A DNA stretch of 64,000 nt from Streptomyces sp. CB02009. Its GTDB lineage: Bacteria; Actinomycetota; Actinomycetes; Streptomycetales; Streptomycetaceae. The notes below the pieces were generated by a model that saw only the letters and a program-made list of their open reading frames with translations, was not told where the DNA came from and made no database searches. A program made the translations under genes and the position numbers. How positions within the stretch are numbered: the first letter of the stretch is position 1; each line of letters opens with the position of its first letter. The DNA lies in contig NZ_LIVV01000009.1 of assembly GCF_001905825.1 (NCBI RefSeq), forward strand, positions 310,001 through 374,000, in the 5' to 3' direction. Shown piece by piece: positions 32,729 through 42,282 of the stretch.

Positions 32729-33842
32729 CCCTCGGGTAGCGCGCCAGCCAGCCGGGGGACGAGTCCGTCGGGCCGTGCAGGGCCGCCCCCTGCGTCATCT
32801 CCATCGAGAAGTCGTCCGCGAGCTCCAGGACCGTCGCACGGCCCTCCAGTTCGGCCAGCCAGGCCGGCGGGAGGGCCGTCTCGCCGTGCAGGGCGCCGAG
32901 CAGCGCGCCGGTGAGCGCCCCGGTCACCGCCGACGGCCCGTCGTGGTTCACCGCGAGCCGCAGCCCGTGCCGTACGTCCTCGCCGACCAGGGCGCAGTAC
33001 ACGGCCGCCGCCAGCTGCCCCTCCGCCCGGTCCTCGGTCGCCCCGAGGGCGGCCACCCGCTCGGGATCCGGAACCCCTTCCCGTACGGCTCCGAGGGCGC
33101 GGCCGAGTGCCTCGGTGACCGGCTCGTGGCCGGGGCGCGCCGCCAGCTGCCCGAGCGCCCGGTCGACGGCCGTCTCCACGGAGCCACCGCGCGCGAGGCC
33201 GTGGACGACGACCGCGAACGCGCCGGCGGCGAGGCCGGCGGCCGGGGCGCCGTGGGTCTGGGCGGCGCACTCCACGGCGAGCTGGCAGACGAGCTGCGGC
33301 TCCCAGCCGACGAGCAGCCCGAAGGGGGCGGAGCGGACGAGGGCGCCGGAGTCGGCGGCCTCCGGGTTCTTGGGCCTGTCGAGGGTGCCGAGGATCTCGT
33401 CGCCGAGGCCGGTGAGGCAGGCGCGGGGCGGGTTGCGGCGGGCGTAGAGCCATTCCTCGCGGGCGAGCCAGCCGTTGTCCTTGCGGCGCTCGTCGGGGCC
33501 CCAGTCGCGCTGGGTGGCGGCCCACCGCAGATGCGCCCGGTGGACGTCGGTGGGCGGGTGCCAGGCGCCGGTGTCGCGGCGCACCTGGGCGCGGATCAGA
33601 CCGTCGACGGTGAAGAGCCCCATCTGGGTCGCGGCGGTGACGGCGCCGCGGCGGCCGAACGCGGGCGCGGGCTCACCGAGTCCGTCAGGTCCGTGGGCGT
33701 CCCTGATCTCGTCGAGGGTCAGCCCCTCGACGCCGGCGCCCAGGGCGTCGCCGACGGCTCCGCCGAGCAGACAGCCCCGTACGCGGGCGCGGAAGTCCTG
33801 CTGTTCGGCGCGGCCCCACACGGCCGCGGCTGTCGTGGCCAC
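32724..33842 (-). CDS. ADP-ribosylglycohydrolase family protein
   Basis: 372 residues of the ARH/DraG fold. N-terminal RVRGCLLGGAVGDALGAGVEGLTLDEI includes the family GxxxGDxxG motif, and NHDGPSAVTGALTGALLGALHG near the C-terminus gives the second metal-binding Asp region. These Mg2+-dependent enzymes remove ADP-ribose from proteins or small molecules. The substrate is unknown and no ADP-ribosyltransferase is adjacent. Convergent with the symporter. Confidence 0.85.
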   Translation of the reverse strand: MATTAAAVWGRAEQQDFRARVRGCLLGGAVGDALGAGVEGLTLDEIRDAHGPDGLGEPAPAFGRRGAVTAATQMGLFTVDGLIRAQVRRDTGAWHPPTDVHRAHLRWAATQRDWGPDERRKDNGWLAREEWLYARRNPPRACLTGLGDEILGTLDRPKNPEAADSGALVRSAPFGLLVGWEPQLVCQLAVECAAQTHGAPAAGLAAGAFAVVVHGLARGGSVETAVDRALGQLAARPGHEPVTEALGRALGAVREGVPDPERVAALGATEDRAEGQLAAAVYCALVGEDVRHGLRLAVNHDGPSAVTGALTGALLGALHGETALPPAWLAELEGRATVLELADDFSMEMTQGAALHGPTDSSPGWLARYPRA

Positions 33843-33996
33843 GACGTGCCCTCCCCCCGTAGACCGGTCTGCGCAGCACTGTAATGGACCGGGTACGTCC
33901 GTTCGGGGGCCGGAACGTTATGTGATCCGAAGCCCTTCAGTCCACTTTTGACCGTAGTTCATCTGAGGTTTGGGCATGACTTGAACGATCCGCGTC

Positions 33997-35076
33997 ATGA
34001 ACGTCCTGACACGAGTCACGTCCCTCTCCACCGCGGCCCTCGCGGCCGCCCTGCTCACCGGCCTCGTCGCCCCGCCCGCCTCCGCGCACTCCCACGGACA
34101 CCGGCACCAGGACGAGCGGCGCGTCCCCTTCACCGCCGCGACCGTCACCGAGAACACCGGTGGCACCTACACCGTCGCCTGGAACGCCCCCGGCACCCAC
34201 GGGGTCACCATCCGCACCGGCGGCCGTACCGTCGCCCGCGGCGGCGCCACCGGCTCGGTCACCGTCTCCGGCCTCGCCGCCACCGACCGCCGCTGGTTCG
34301 ACCTGGTCCCCGACCGGGGCACCCCGCTGCACCTCGCCGACCGGCTGATCCGCCTCCAGGGCACCGTCAACTTCCGGGACGCGGGCGGCTACCGCACCAC
34401 CGACGGCCACTGGGTGAAGATGGGCGAGGTCTACCGGTCCGACTCCCTGGAGAAGCTCACCGACGCCGACCTCGCCAAGCTGCGGCGCCTCGGTGTCCGG
34501 ACGGTCTTCGACCTGCGCATGGAGTCCGAGCGGACCACCGCGCCCGACCGCGTCCCCGCCGGCGCCACGCACGTCGTCGCCGACGTCCTCGCCGGCACCG
34601 GCACCTTCACCTCGATGCCGAAGAGCCCCGCCGAGGCCGAGGCCATGATGGTCGAGGGCAACCGCTTCATGGTGAGCGGCGACACCGCCCGCACCGCCTA
34701 CACCACCGTCTTCGACGGCATCGGCACCGACCGCGGGCGCGGCGTCCTCTTCCACTGCACCGCCGGCAAGGACCGCACCGGCTGGTCGAACGCCGCCCTG
34801 CTCACCGCCCTCGGGGTCCCCCAGGAGACGGTCATGGCCGACTACCTGGCCAGCAACACCTACCGGGCCGCCGCCAACGAGGCGATCCTCTCCCACCTCC
34901 CCGCCCCGCAGGCCGCCGTCTACAAGCCGCTCCTCGACGTCCGCCCCGCGTACCTCAACGCGAGCTTCGACGAGGTCGAGGACGCGTACGGCTCCTTCCG
35001 CGGCTACCTGCGGAAGGGCCTCGGCATCGACGACCGGGAGCTCAAGGAGCTGAAGAAGGACCTGCTGGTCGGCTGA
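33997..35076 (+). CDS. Secreted tyrosine/serine protein phosphatase (Y_phosphatase3)
   Basis: 359 residues. A signal peptide (LSTAALAAALLTGLVAPPASA) is followed by a His-rich stretch and a small beta domain (residues about 45-110). The phosphatase domain begins at NFRDAGGYRTTDGHWVKMGEVYRS and contains the loop HCTAGKDRTGW with catalytic Cys and Arg. These enzymes act on phosphotyrosine or phosphoinositides; an extracellular location is predicted. Start ATG 33997, without a clear ribosome binding site. Confidence 0.88.
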   Translation: MNVLTRVTSLSTAALAAALLTGLVAPPASAHSHGHRHQDERRVPFTAATVTENTGGTYTVAWNAPGTHGVTIRTGGRTVARGGATGSVTVSGLAATDRRWFDLVPDRGTPLHLADRLIRLQGTVNFRDAGGYRTTDGHWVKMGEVYRSDSLEKLTDADLAKLRRLGVRTVFDLRMESERTTAPDRVPAGATHVVADVLAGTGTFTSMPKSPAEAEAMMVEGNRFMVSGDTARTAYTTVFDGIGTDRGRGVLFHCTAGKDRTGWSNAALLTALGVPQETVMADYLASNTYRAAANEAILSHLPAPQAAVYKPLLDVRPAYLNASFDEVEDAYGSFRGYLRKGLGIDDRELKELKKDLLVG

Positions 35077-35091
35077 GCCCGCCGCTCCCGG

Positions 35092-37677
35092 CTACTCCTG
35101 AGGAAGGACCGGCAGCAGGTCAGGCAGGTGTCCGTCCGACCCCCTCGCCGTGCGCTGTCGTTCTTCCGGTACGTCGCCGTAGAGGGTCGTCCGGGGCTTC
35201 GCCGGGCGGCCTGCCGCTTCGGCGATGGCTTCGAGGTCGTGGATGGACCGGTAGGAGCCGTAACTCGATCCGGCCATGCGGGAGATGGTCTCCTCCATGA
35301 GGGTTCCGCCGAGGTCGTTGGCGCCGGAGCGGAGCATTTCGGCGGCGCCTTCGGTGCCGAGTTTGACCCAGCTGGTCTGGATGTTGGGGATGTGGGGGTG
35401 GAGGAGGAGGCGTGCCATGGCGATGACGGCGCGGTTGTCGCGTGGGGTGGGGCCGGGGCGGGCGATGCCGGCGAGGTAGACGGGTGCGTTGGTGTGGATG
35501 AAGGGGAGGGTGACGAACTCGGTGAATCCGCCGGTCTCCTGCTGGATGCGGGCCAGGGTGCGGAAGTGGCCGAGCCAGTGGCGGGGCTGGTCGACGTGCC
35601 CGTACATCATCGTCGAGGAGGAGCGGATGCCGAGTCGGTGGGCGGTGGTGATGACCTCGATCCAGGTGGCGGTGGGGAGTTTGCCCTTGGTGAGGATCCA
35701 GCGGACGTCGTCGTCGAGGATCTCGGCGGCGGTGCCGGGGATGGAGTCGAGTCCGGCTTCCTTGGCGGCGGTGAGCCATTCGCGGATGGACAGGCCGGTG
35801 CGGGTGGCGCCGTTGACGACTTCCATGGGTGAGAAGGCGTGGACGTGGATGCCGGGGACACGGTTCTTCACGGCGCGGGCGATGTCGAAGTAGGCGGTGC
35901 CGGGCAGGTCGGGGTGGATGCCGCCCTGCATGCAGACCTCGACGGCACCGACGTTCCAGGCCTGTTCGGCACGGTCGGCGACCTGGTCCAGGGAGAGGGT
36001 GTAGGCGTCGGCGTCGGTGCGGCGCTGGGCGAAGGCGCAGAAACGGCAGCCGGTGTAGCAGACGTTGGTGAAGTTGATGTTCCGGGTGACGACATACGTC
36101 ACCTCCTCACCCGAGACCGTTTTGCGGACGTCGTCGGCGATACGGGTCAGGGCGTCCAGCGCCGGCCCGTCGGCGTGGAGGAGGGCGAGGGCCTGGGCGT
36201 CGGTGAGCCGGGTGGGGTCGTCGGCAGCGACGGCGAGGGCCTGGCGGATGTCGGAGTCGACGCGTTCGGGGATCATGCCGGGGGCGGCGGCCTCGCGCAG
36301 GGCGTCCCAGTCGCCGTAGACGTGGTCGAAGTCGGCGCGGCGGTCGTGGGTGCGGCCGGTGGTGTCGATGGTGGCGTGCAGATCGGTCCGCCCCGACGCC
36401 GTGAACGCCGCGTCCGGCTCCTGCCACGGCAGACCCCGCACCGGCGCGTCCGGGTTCGCCAACCCGGTGGCCGGGTCGGCGAGCGCGCGAACGTGCGGCA
36501 GCAGACGCGGATCGAGCCACGGCTCCCCCCGCGCCACGAACTCCGGATACACACACAGCCGCTCGCGCAGCTCGAACCCGGCGGCCCGTGATTTCTCCGC
36601 CAGTTCTTCGATCCGCGGCCAGGGGCGCTCCGGATTCACATGGTCGATGGTGAGGGGGGAGACGCCGCCCCAGTCGTCGATGCCGGCGGCGATCAGCCGC
36701 TCGTACTCGGAGTCGACGAGGTTGGGCGGGGCCTGCAGGCACGCGGACGGGCCCATGATGTGCCGGGCGACCGCGACGGTGGCGACCAGGTCGTCGAGTT
36801 CCGCGTCCGGCATCCCGCGCATCGCGGTGTCCGGCTTGGCACGGAAGTTCTGGATGATCAGCTCCTGCACGGAGTGATACGCCCGCGCCACCCGCCGCAG
36901 CGCGAACAGCGACTCCGCCCGCTCCTGAAGCGTCTCCCCGATCCCCAGCAGCAGCCCCGACGTGAACGGAACCGACGACCGCCCCGCGTCCTCAAGGACA
37001 CGCAGGCGGACGGCGGGTTCCTTGTCGGGGGAGCCGTAGTGCGGGCCGCCGGGCTCCGACCACAGCCGGGTCGCGGTCGTCTCCAGCATCATCCCCATCG
37101 ACGGGGCCACCGGCTTGAGGCGCTGGAAGTCCGTCCACGACAACACCCCCGGGTTCAGGTGCGGCAGGAGTCCGGTCTCCTCCAGGATGCGGATGGCCAT
37201 GGCGCGGACGTAGGCGATGGTGTCGTCATAGCCGTGCGCGTCGAGCCACTCACGGGCCTCGGGCCACCGGTCCTCGGGCTTGTCCCCGAGCGTGATCAGG
37301 GCCTCCTTGCAGCCCAGCTCCGCACCCCGACGGGCGATGTCGAGGACCTCGTCCGGCGACATGAACATCCCGTGCCCGTCCCGCCGCAGCTTGCCCGGCA
37401 CCGTCACGAACGTGCAGTAATGACACTTGTCCCGGCACAACCGCGTCAACGGTATGAACACACTCTTCGAGTACGTGATGACCCCCGGCCGCCCCGCCGC
37501 CACAAGCCCGGCATCCCGCACCCGCCCCGCCGACGCCACCAGATCCGCCAGATCATCCCCCCGCGCCCGCAACAACACGGCCGCCTCACCGACATCAAGC
37601 GCAACCCCGTCCCGCGCCCGCTTCAACGCACGGCGCATGGCATTCGCGGTGGGGCGAGCTTCCTGGTCATCCGTCAT
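35092..37677 (-). CDS. fbiC: Bifunctional FO synthase (CofG-CofH fusion)
   Basis: About 861 residues from the ATG at 37677, matching actinobacterial FbiC. There are two radical-SAM halves: the CofG half has CRDKCHYC (residues about 81-88) and the CofH half CYTGCRFC (about 537-544). They join tyrosine and 5-amino-6-ribitylaminouracil to make FO, the chromophore of coenzyme F420. The CofH half has the family segments EVCMQGGIHPDLPGT and SSTMMYGHVD. The frame is open to 37746 but length and context favour 37677. An F420-type LLM oxidoreductase is the next gene upstream on the same strand. Confidence 0.95.
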   Translation of the reverse strand: MTDDQEARPTANAMRRALKRARDGVALDVGEAAVLLRARGDDLADLVASAGRVRDAGLVAAGRPGVITYSKSVFIPLTRLCRDKCHYCTFVTVPGKLRRDGHGMFMSPDEVLDIARRGAELGCKEALITLGDKPEDRWPEAREWLDAHGYDDTIAYVRAMAIRILEETGLLPHLNPGVLSWTDFQRLKPVAPSMGMMLETTATRLWSEPGGPHYGSPDKEPAVRLRVLEDAGRSSVPFTSGLLLGIGETLQERAESLFALRRVARAYHSVQELIIQNFRAKPDTAMRGMPDAELDDLVATVAVARHIMGPSACLQAPPNLVDSEYERLIAAGIDDWGGVSPLTIDHVNPERPWPRIEELAEKSRAAGFELRERLCVYPEFVARGEPWLDPRLLPHVRALADPATGLANPDAPVRGLPWQEPDAAFTASGRTDLHATIDTTGRTHDRRADFDHVYGDWDALREAAAPGMIPERVDSDIRQALAVAADDPTRLTDAQALALLHADGPALDALTRIADDVRKTVSGEEVTYVVTRNINFTNVCYTGCRFCAFAQRRTDADAYTLSLDQVADRAEQAWNVGAVEVCMQGGIHPDLPGTAYFDIARAVKNRVPGIHVHAFSPMEVVNGATRTGLSIREWLTAAKEAGLDSIPGTAAEILDDDVRWILTKGKLPTATWIEVITTAHRLGIRSSSTMMYGHVDQPRHWLGHFRTLARIQQETGGFTEFVTLPFIHTNAPVYLAGIARPGPTPRDNRAVIAMARLLLHPHIPNIQTSWVKLGTEGAAEMLRSGANDLGGTLMEETISRMAGSSYGSYRSIHDLEAIAEAAGRPAKPRTTLYGDVPEERQRTARGSDGHLPDLLPVLPQE

Positions 37678-37779
37678 GAACCGAGCATACGAGCGGGCAC
37701 CACGACCAGGCTTCGGGTCCCCGCAGGAAGCGGCGAATCCGGCCACGCGGTCAGTCGGTGTCCTCGGGGCGGAGCCACC

Positions 37780-37839
37780 GGATCAGAGGTACCCGGATCA
37801 GAGGTAACAGGATCAGAGGTACTCGGATCAGAGGTACTC
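37780..37839. repeat. 15-bp tandem repeat, four copies, each with an in-frame stop
   Basis: GGATCAGAGGTA with a 3-bp spacer recurs at 37780, 37795, 37810 and 37825. On the minus strand each unit repeats the end of the LLM gene (Glu/other-Tyr-Leu-stop), giving four consecutive in-frame TGA codons. Confidence 0.92.
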
Positions 37840-38658
37840 GGCGTACGCGTCCAGGACGCGGAGGACCTCCGGTTCGGGGGACGGGGGGAGCTGGAGGACG
37901 ACCTCCTCGCAGCCCAGTTCCGCGTAGTGCGCGAGCTTGCCGCGGGTCGGGAGGACCGCGTACGGGACGATCTCCAGGGCCTTCGGGTCCCGGCCGGCCT
38001 TCTCCCACGCCTCCTTCAGAACCGGGAGCGACTCCGTGAGGCCGCGGCCGCCGATCGGCATCCAGCCGTCCGTCTGCGCCGCGATCTGGGCGAAGAGCTT
38101 CGGGCCCGCCGCGCCGCCGAGCAGGATGCGGGGCGCGCCGCCCGCGGGCTTCGGCCAGGCCTCGGAGGCCCGGACCGAGTGGCCGAACTCGCCTTCGTAG
38201 GCGGTGGGTTCGGGAGCCCAGAGGGTGCGCATCAGGTTAAGCCGGTCGCGGCCGAGCTCCCGGCGGGTGCGCCACTCCACGCCGTGGTCGGCCGCCTCTT
38301 CGCGGTTCCAGCCGAAGCCGAGGCCGAGGGTGAAGCGGCCGCCGGAGACGTGGTCGAGGGTCGCGACCTGCTTGGCGAGGGCGATCGGGTCGTGCTCGGT
38401 GATCAGGGTGACGCCGGTGCCGAGCGCGAGGCGTTCGGTGACGGCGGCGGCCTGGCCCAGGGCGACGAAGGGGTCGAGGGTGCGGCCGTACTCGCGGGGC
38501 AGCTCCCCGCCCGCCGGGTAGTCCGTCTCCCGGGCGACGGGGATGTGGGTGTGCTCGGGGAGGTAGAGCCCGCCGAACCCACGCTGTTCGAGTTCACGCG
38601 CGAGCCGTACGGGGCTGATGGTCTCGTCGGTCAGGAAGATCGTGGTCGAGATCCGCAT
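37828..38658 (-). CDS. LLM class F420-dependent oxidoreductase
   Basis: 276 residues with the luciferase-like TIM-barrel pattern: GFGGLYLPEHTHIP, LALGTGVTLITEHDPI, TLDHVSGGRFTLGLGFGWN and WMPIGG. This resembles the TIGR03619-type F420 oxidoreductases. It would use reduced F420 or FMN for hydride transfer; substrate unknown. It lies 150 bp upstream of fbiC on the same strand, consistent with F420 use. Its C-terminal codons are part of a 15-bp repeat. No TCTGACG operator upstream. Confidence 0.83.
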   Translation of the reverse strand: MRISTTIFLTDETISPVRLARELEQRGFGGLYLPEHTHIPVARETDYPAGGELPREYGRTLDPFVALGQAAAVTERLALGTGVTLITEHDPIALAKQVATLDHVSGGRFTLGLGFGWNREEAADHGVEWRTRRELGRDRLNLMRTLWAPEPTAYEGEFGHSVRASEAWPKPAGGAPRILLGGAAGPKLFAQIAAQTDGWMPIGGRGLTESLPVLKEAWEKAGRDPKALEIVPYAVLPTRGKLAHYAELGCEEVVLQLPPSPEPEVLRVLDAYAEYL

Positions 38659-38846
38659 AGCGGCACGGTAGGGCGTACGGCCTGGATTTCCGAGGGGTGC
38701 GACACGAGTGCGTTCCGCGTCGGCCGGGCGTTCACGGGTGCGCGCCGAGGTGTCTTCGCCCGTGGCGCCGGGCGGGACGGCCGCGCGCGACGAGGGGGCG
38801 GGGAAATGCGGGGGCGGTCTCGGGCGGCGGGGCCTAGCGTGGGCGC

Positions 38847-39587
38847 GTGCTGAAGCGAATCGAGTCGTACTACGACGCCGTGCCCCGTTCCGCCGCCCGC
38901 GCCGAGGCGTTCGGGCCGTTGACCCTGTTCGTGCGGGAGGGGGCGGGCTGGCCGTACTACGCGCGGCCCGCGCTCGGGTACGACGGGGAGGTGACGGTCG
39001 CCGACGTGGACCGGGTGCGGGCGCGGCAGCGGGAGCTGGGGGCGCCCGAGGCGTTCGAGTGGGTGGCGGAGACGACGCCGGGGCTGCGGGCGGCCGTGGA
39101 GGCGAGCGGGCTCACCGTCCACGAGCATCCGCTGATGGTCCTGGAGGGCGACGCGCTCCCGGTGGCCGGGCCCGAGGGCGTCACCGTACGGATGGTCGGC
39201 GCGCGCGATCCGTTCCTGGCGAGCGCGGTCGCCGCCCCGTACGCGGCCTTCGGCGCCGAGCCGACGCCGGATGTCGTCGCCCAGGTCGCCGGTCGGATCA
39301 CGGCCGGTCTCACCCATCTCTCGGCCGCCCTCGACGACGCGGGCACGGCGCTCTCGGCGGGGCAGCACCAGCCGGTCGGGCCCGTCTCCGAGGTCGTCGG
39401 CGTCGGCACCGTCCCGGCGGCCCGGCGCCGGGGCCTGGGGCTTGCGGTGACGGCCGCCCTGGTGGCCGACGCCCGGTCGCGCGGTGTGGAGCTGGTGTTC
39501 CTGTCGGCGTCGGACGCGGACGTGGCCCGGCTGTACGGGCGCCTCGGTTTCCGCACCGTCGCCACCGCCCTCATCGCCGAGGCGTAG
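38847..39587 (+). CDS. GNAT family N-acetyltransferase
   Basis: 246 residues. The acetyl-CoA pyrophosphate loop is VPAARRRGLGLAV, and the C-terminal LFLSASDADVARLYGRLGF-like segment VFLSASDADVARLYGRLGF is typical. The N-terminal half (to residue about 105) is a degenerate GNAT-like domain. Substrate unknown. GTG start. Confidence 0.82.
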   Translation: MLKRIESYYDAVPRSAARAEAFGPLTLFVREGAGWPYYARPALGYDGEVTVADVDRVRARQRELGAPEAFEWVAETTPGLRAAVEASGLTVHEHPLMVLEGDALPVAGPEGVTVRMVGARDPFLASAVAAPYAAFGAEPTPDVVAQVAGRITAGLTHLSAALDDAGTALSAGQHQPVGPVSEVVGVGTVPAARRRGLGLAVTAALVADARSRGVELVFLSASDADVARLYGRLGFRTVATALIAEA

Positions 39588-39619
39588 GGGGCCGGCGGCT
39601 CGGTGTCCGTCGCGCTGTC

Positions 39620-39778
39620 ACATCGGCCTCGGACGCGGTGCCGGACGAGGTCTGGGGCGCCGCCGCCGACCACTTCGACGAGAAGCAGCTCGCCGCGATC
39701 GTGCTGATGGTCGCGGTCACCAACCTGTTCAACCGGATCAACGTCACCGTCCGCCAGCCGGCCGGTGCCGCTCTCTGA
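39620..39778 (+). pseudogene. C-terminal fragment of a carboxymuconolactone decarboxylase/AhpD-like gene
   Basis: A frame reads VPDEVWGAAADHFDEKQ, then LAAIVLMVAVTNLFNRINV, then RQPAGAAL and stop, which is the conserved end of CMD/AhpD-like proteins (FDEKELAAL...NRINVATRQPAG). The N-terminal two-thirds, including the CxxC-type active site, is absent, and no start codon or ribosome binding site precedes it. It is a relic between two GNAT genes. Confidence 0.75.
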
Positions 39779-39791
39779 CCTCCGCCGGCCG

Positions 39792-40262
39792 TCAGGCGGG
39801 GGCGGCGGCGCGCGGCGCGCGGACGAGCAGCACGTCCACCGGGTCCTCGGACGCGTACGTGAAGCCCTGCCGCTCGTAGAGGCGGCGGGCGGGGCTGCCC
39901 TGGAGCACGACCAGCCGGACCGGGGCGGCGGCCTCGTCCGCCCGGGCGAGGAGCCGCCGCAGCACCGCCGTCCCGAGGCCGCGTCCCTGGGCCTCGGGGG
40001 CCAGGTAGAAGTGCTCCAGGTGGAAGCCGGCGCCGTCTTCGTACGGGCGCAGGGTCACACAGCCGGCGAAGCCGCCGTCGACCTCGACGACCGAGGTGTG
40101 CTCCGGCGAGAAGCCGTCGCGCAGCCGTTGGCGCACCCGGTGCTCGTCGTAGCGTCCGAGGCGCTCCAGGTCGTCCCGCATGACGACCGCCCGCAGTTCC
40201 GCGATCGTCTCGATGTCGTCCGCCCGCCCGGGGCGCAGCGACCAGTTCGTCTCCCCATGCAT
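39792..40262 (-). CDS. GNAT family N-acetyltransferase
   Basis: 156 residues, a single GNAT domain. Motif A is LAPEAQGRGLGTAVLRRLL; a C-terminal QGSPARRLYERQGFTY follows. Likely acetylates an amine using acetyl-CoA; substrate unknown. Start ATG 40262 with AGGATG upstream. Confidence 0.87.
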   Translation of the reverse strand: MHGETNWSLRPGRADDIETIAELRAVVMRDDLERLGRYDEHRVRQRLRDGFSPEHTSVVEVDGGFAGCVTLRPYEDGAGFHLEHFYLAPEAQGRGLGTAVLRRLLARADEAAAPVRLVVLQGSPARRLYERQGFTYASEDPVDVLLVRAPRAAAPA

Positions 40263-40344
40263 GGACGCATCCTAGGGACGCGTCCGGCGGGGGCTTCGGG
40301 GGCGTCCTCGTAACCGGATCCATGCCGTCCGCGTTGGTGCGGTC

Positions 40345-40551
40345 ATGAAGAAGATGCTCACCGCAGTCGCCCTGACCTGTTTCGCCGCGACCGGCGGCCT
40401 CGCCGCCGCCGGAACCGCCGCCGCCGACGCGAGCCTGCCGTCGGTCGTGCCGCTCAGCGGTGTCCTGACGCCGAAGGCCAAGCCGGCCGGTACGCCGGAC
40501 CTGCCGGCCGCGAACGCGGCGGTGGAGCGGCTGCTCCCCGGACACCACTGA
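40345..40551 (+). CDS. Small secreted peptide
   Basis: 68 residues: a signal peptide (KKMLTAVALTCFAATGGLAAA, cleavage near AAADA) and a mature part of about 40 residues, Pro/Leu-rich, without Cys. No family recognised. Its stop begins a 9-bp repeat with additional in-frame stops, followed by a strong terminator. Confidence 0.6.
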   Translation: MKKMLTAVALTCFAATGGLAAAGTAAADASLPSVVPLSGVLTPKAKPAGTPDLPAANAAVERLLPGHH

Positions 40552-40585
40552 ACACACTGAACCGACTGAACCGACTGAACCGACC
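40547..40585. repeat. 9-bp tandem repeat with repeated in-frame stops
   Basis: ACTGAACAC then ACTGAACCG three times, plus a degenerate copy. Each full unit keeps TGA in the reading frame of the preceding peptide, so there are four successive stops. Confidence 0.9.
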
Positions 40586-40609
40586 GAGCCTTACGCGGGC
40601 GAGGAAGGA

Positions 40610-40647
40610 CGAAGGTGGCGGGACCCCCCACGGGCCCGCCACCTTCG
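40610..40647. terminator. Strong terminator after the secreted peptide
   Basis: Perfect 13-bp stem CGAAGGTGGCGGG (40610-40622) with its complement at 40635-40647 and a 12-nt loop. It can also serve the convergent permease gene. Confidence 0.88.
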
Positions 40648-40698
40648 CGTTCTCGATGACTCAGGAATGCTCCGCCGGTCCCTCCGGACCCGCCGGAC

Positions 40699-42282
40699 TC
40701 AGTCGGCGACGACCAGCGACGGCGTCTCCTTCGTCAGGACCTCGCCGCGGAAGAACGCGGGGCTCTTCCGCTGCATGACCAGCATGATCACCACGCCGAT
40801 GAGCAGCAGTCCGACGCCGATCACGAAGACCGAGCCGACGCCGAACACCGCGGAGCCGGAGCCGTACGCCGGGTCCCACATGTCGTACAGCGTCTTGCCG
40901 AAGACGGCCGTCAGCATCAGTCCGCCGAGCAGCGGCATCAGGCCCTTGTACGCGAAGTCCCGGCCGGAGCGGAACAGCTCGCCGCGGAAGTACCAGACGC
41001 AGGCGAAGGCCGTGAGCGCGTAGTAGAAGCAGATCATCAGGCCGAGCGCGTAGATGGTGTCGACCAGGACGTTCTCGCTGAGCAGGGTCATCACGGTGTA
41101 GAAGACGCCGGTGGCGACACCGGCCACGATCGTGGCCTTGCCGGGGGTCTTGAAGACCGGGTGGACCTTGGTGAACGACTTCGGCAGGGCCTCGTACGTG
41201 GACATCGCGAGCACCGTGCGGGCGACCGGGATGAACGTGGTCTGGAGGCTGGCGGCCGCCGAGGCGAGGACCGCGACGAAGAGCAGGATGCCGAGCGTGG
41301 GGCCCATGACCGGGCCGGCGAGGGCGGCGAAGACGTTGTCGGAGGTCTCCGGGTTGGCGAGGCCGAGGCCCTTCTCGCCGGAGCCGACGACCATCTGGGC
41401 GGCGATGCCGGTGGCCAGGTAGGAGCCGACCAGGACGACCATCGCGATGAGCGCGGCGCGGCCGGGGGTCTTGGCGCTGCCGGTGGTCTCCTCGTTGGTC
41501 GCCATGCAGGCGTCCCAGCCCCAGTACATGAAGATCGAGAGCGAGAGGCCGGCGGTGAAGGCGGCGAAGGACTGGACCGCGAAGGGGTTCATCCAGGACC
41601 AGGAGAAGTCGACCGAGGTCTCGAAGGAGCCGGCCTTCGTCAGGGCCATGCCCACGAAGACGGCGAGGACGACGAGCTGGAGGCCGACGAGGGTGTACTG
41701 GACGCCCTTGGTGGCGGTCATGCCGCGGTAGCTGATCGCGGTGGCCGCGGCGATGAGGGCCAGGCAGGTGACGATGTGGACGGCTTTGTTGTCGTCCAGG
41801 GCGGCGATGGACTCGCTGCCGCTGATCTCACCGGCGAGGAGCCAGAAGTAGGAGGTCGCGACGCCCGCCAGGTTGGAGAGGACGATGATCGTCGCGATGA
41901 CGAGGCCCCAGCCGCACATCCAGCCGATACGGGGCCCGAAGGCCTTCACGGTCCAGGTGAACGAGGTGCCGCAGTCGGGCATGACCTTGTTGAGCTCCCG
42001 GTACGCGAAGGCGACGAGGAGCATCGGGAGGAAGCCGGCGAGGAAGATCGCGGGCATCTGCAGTCCGACCTCGCCGGCGGTGGAGCCGAGCGTCGAGGTC
42101 AGGCAGTAGACGGGGGCGACGGTCGAGATGCCGATGACGGCACTGCCGAGGAGGCCGACGGAGTTTCCGCCGAGGCCTTTGGTGCGGACGCCGTGGTTAC
42201 CGGCCGCGCCGTCGGTGTCACCCGGGGCGTTGACGCCCCTTACCGTGTCTCCGGCCTGGGGCCGCGCTTCCACCTGAGTCAT
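40699..42282 (-). CDS. APC family amino acid permease
   Basis: About 527 residues, 12 hydrophobic helices, with APC features: SVGLLGSAVIGISTVAPVY at helix 1 and FAYRELNKVMPDCGTSFTWT at helix 2-3. Transports amino acids or polyamines by proton coupling; substrate unknown. The start is uncertain (ATG 42282 or 42312) because neither has a good ribosome binding site. It lies downstream of the aldehyde dehydrogenase on the same strand but separated by 238 bp that contains an inverted repeat. Confidence 0.87.
   Translation of the reverse strand: MTQVEARPQAGDTVRGVNAPGDTDGAAGNHGVRTKGLGGNSVGLLGSAVIGISTVAPVYCLTSTLGSTAGEVGLQMPAIFLAGFLPMLLVAFAYRELNKVMPDCGTSFTWTVKAFGPRIGWMCGWGLVIATIIVLSNLAGVATSYFWLLAGEISGSESIAALDDNKAVHIVTCLALIAAATAISYRGMTATKGVQYTLVGLQLVVLAVFVGMALTKAGSFETSVDFSWSWMNPFAVQSFAAFTAGLSLSIFMYWGWDACMATNEETTGSAKTPGRAALIAMVVLVGSYLATGIAAQMVVGSGEKGLGLANPETSDNVFAALAGPVMGPTLGILLFVAVLASAAASLQTTFIPVARTVLAMSTYEALPKSFTKVHPVFKTPGKATIVAGVATGVFYTVMTLLSENVLVDTIYALGLMICFYYALTAFACVWYFRGELFRSGRDFAYKGLMPLLGGLMLTAVFGKTLYDMWDPAYGSGSAVFGVGSVFVIGVGLLLIGVVIMLVMQRKSPAFFRGEVLTKETPSLVVAD

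Noticed and set aside
30829..33525. 898-codon minus-strand frame across symporter and neighbours
   Set aside because: Runs through two unrelated genes; symporter and ADP-ribosylglycohydrolase frames are unambiguous.
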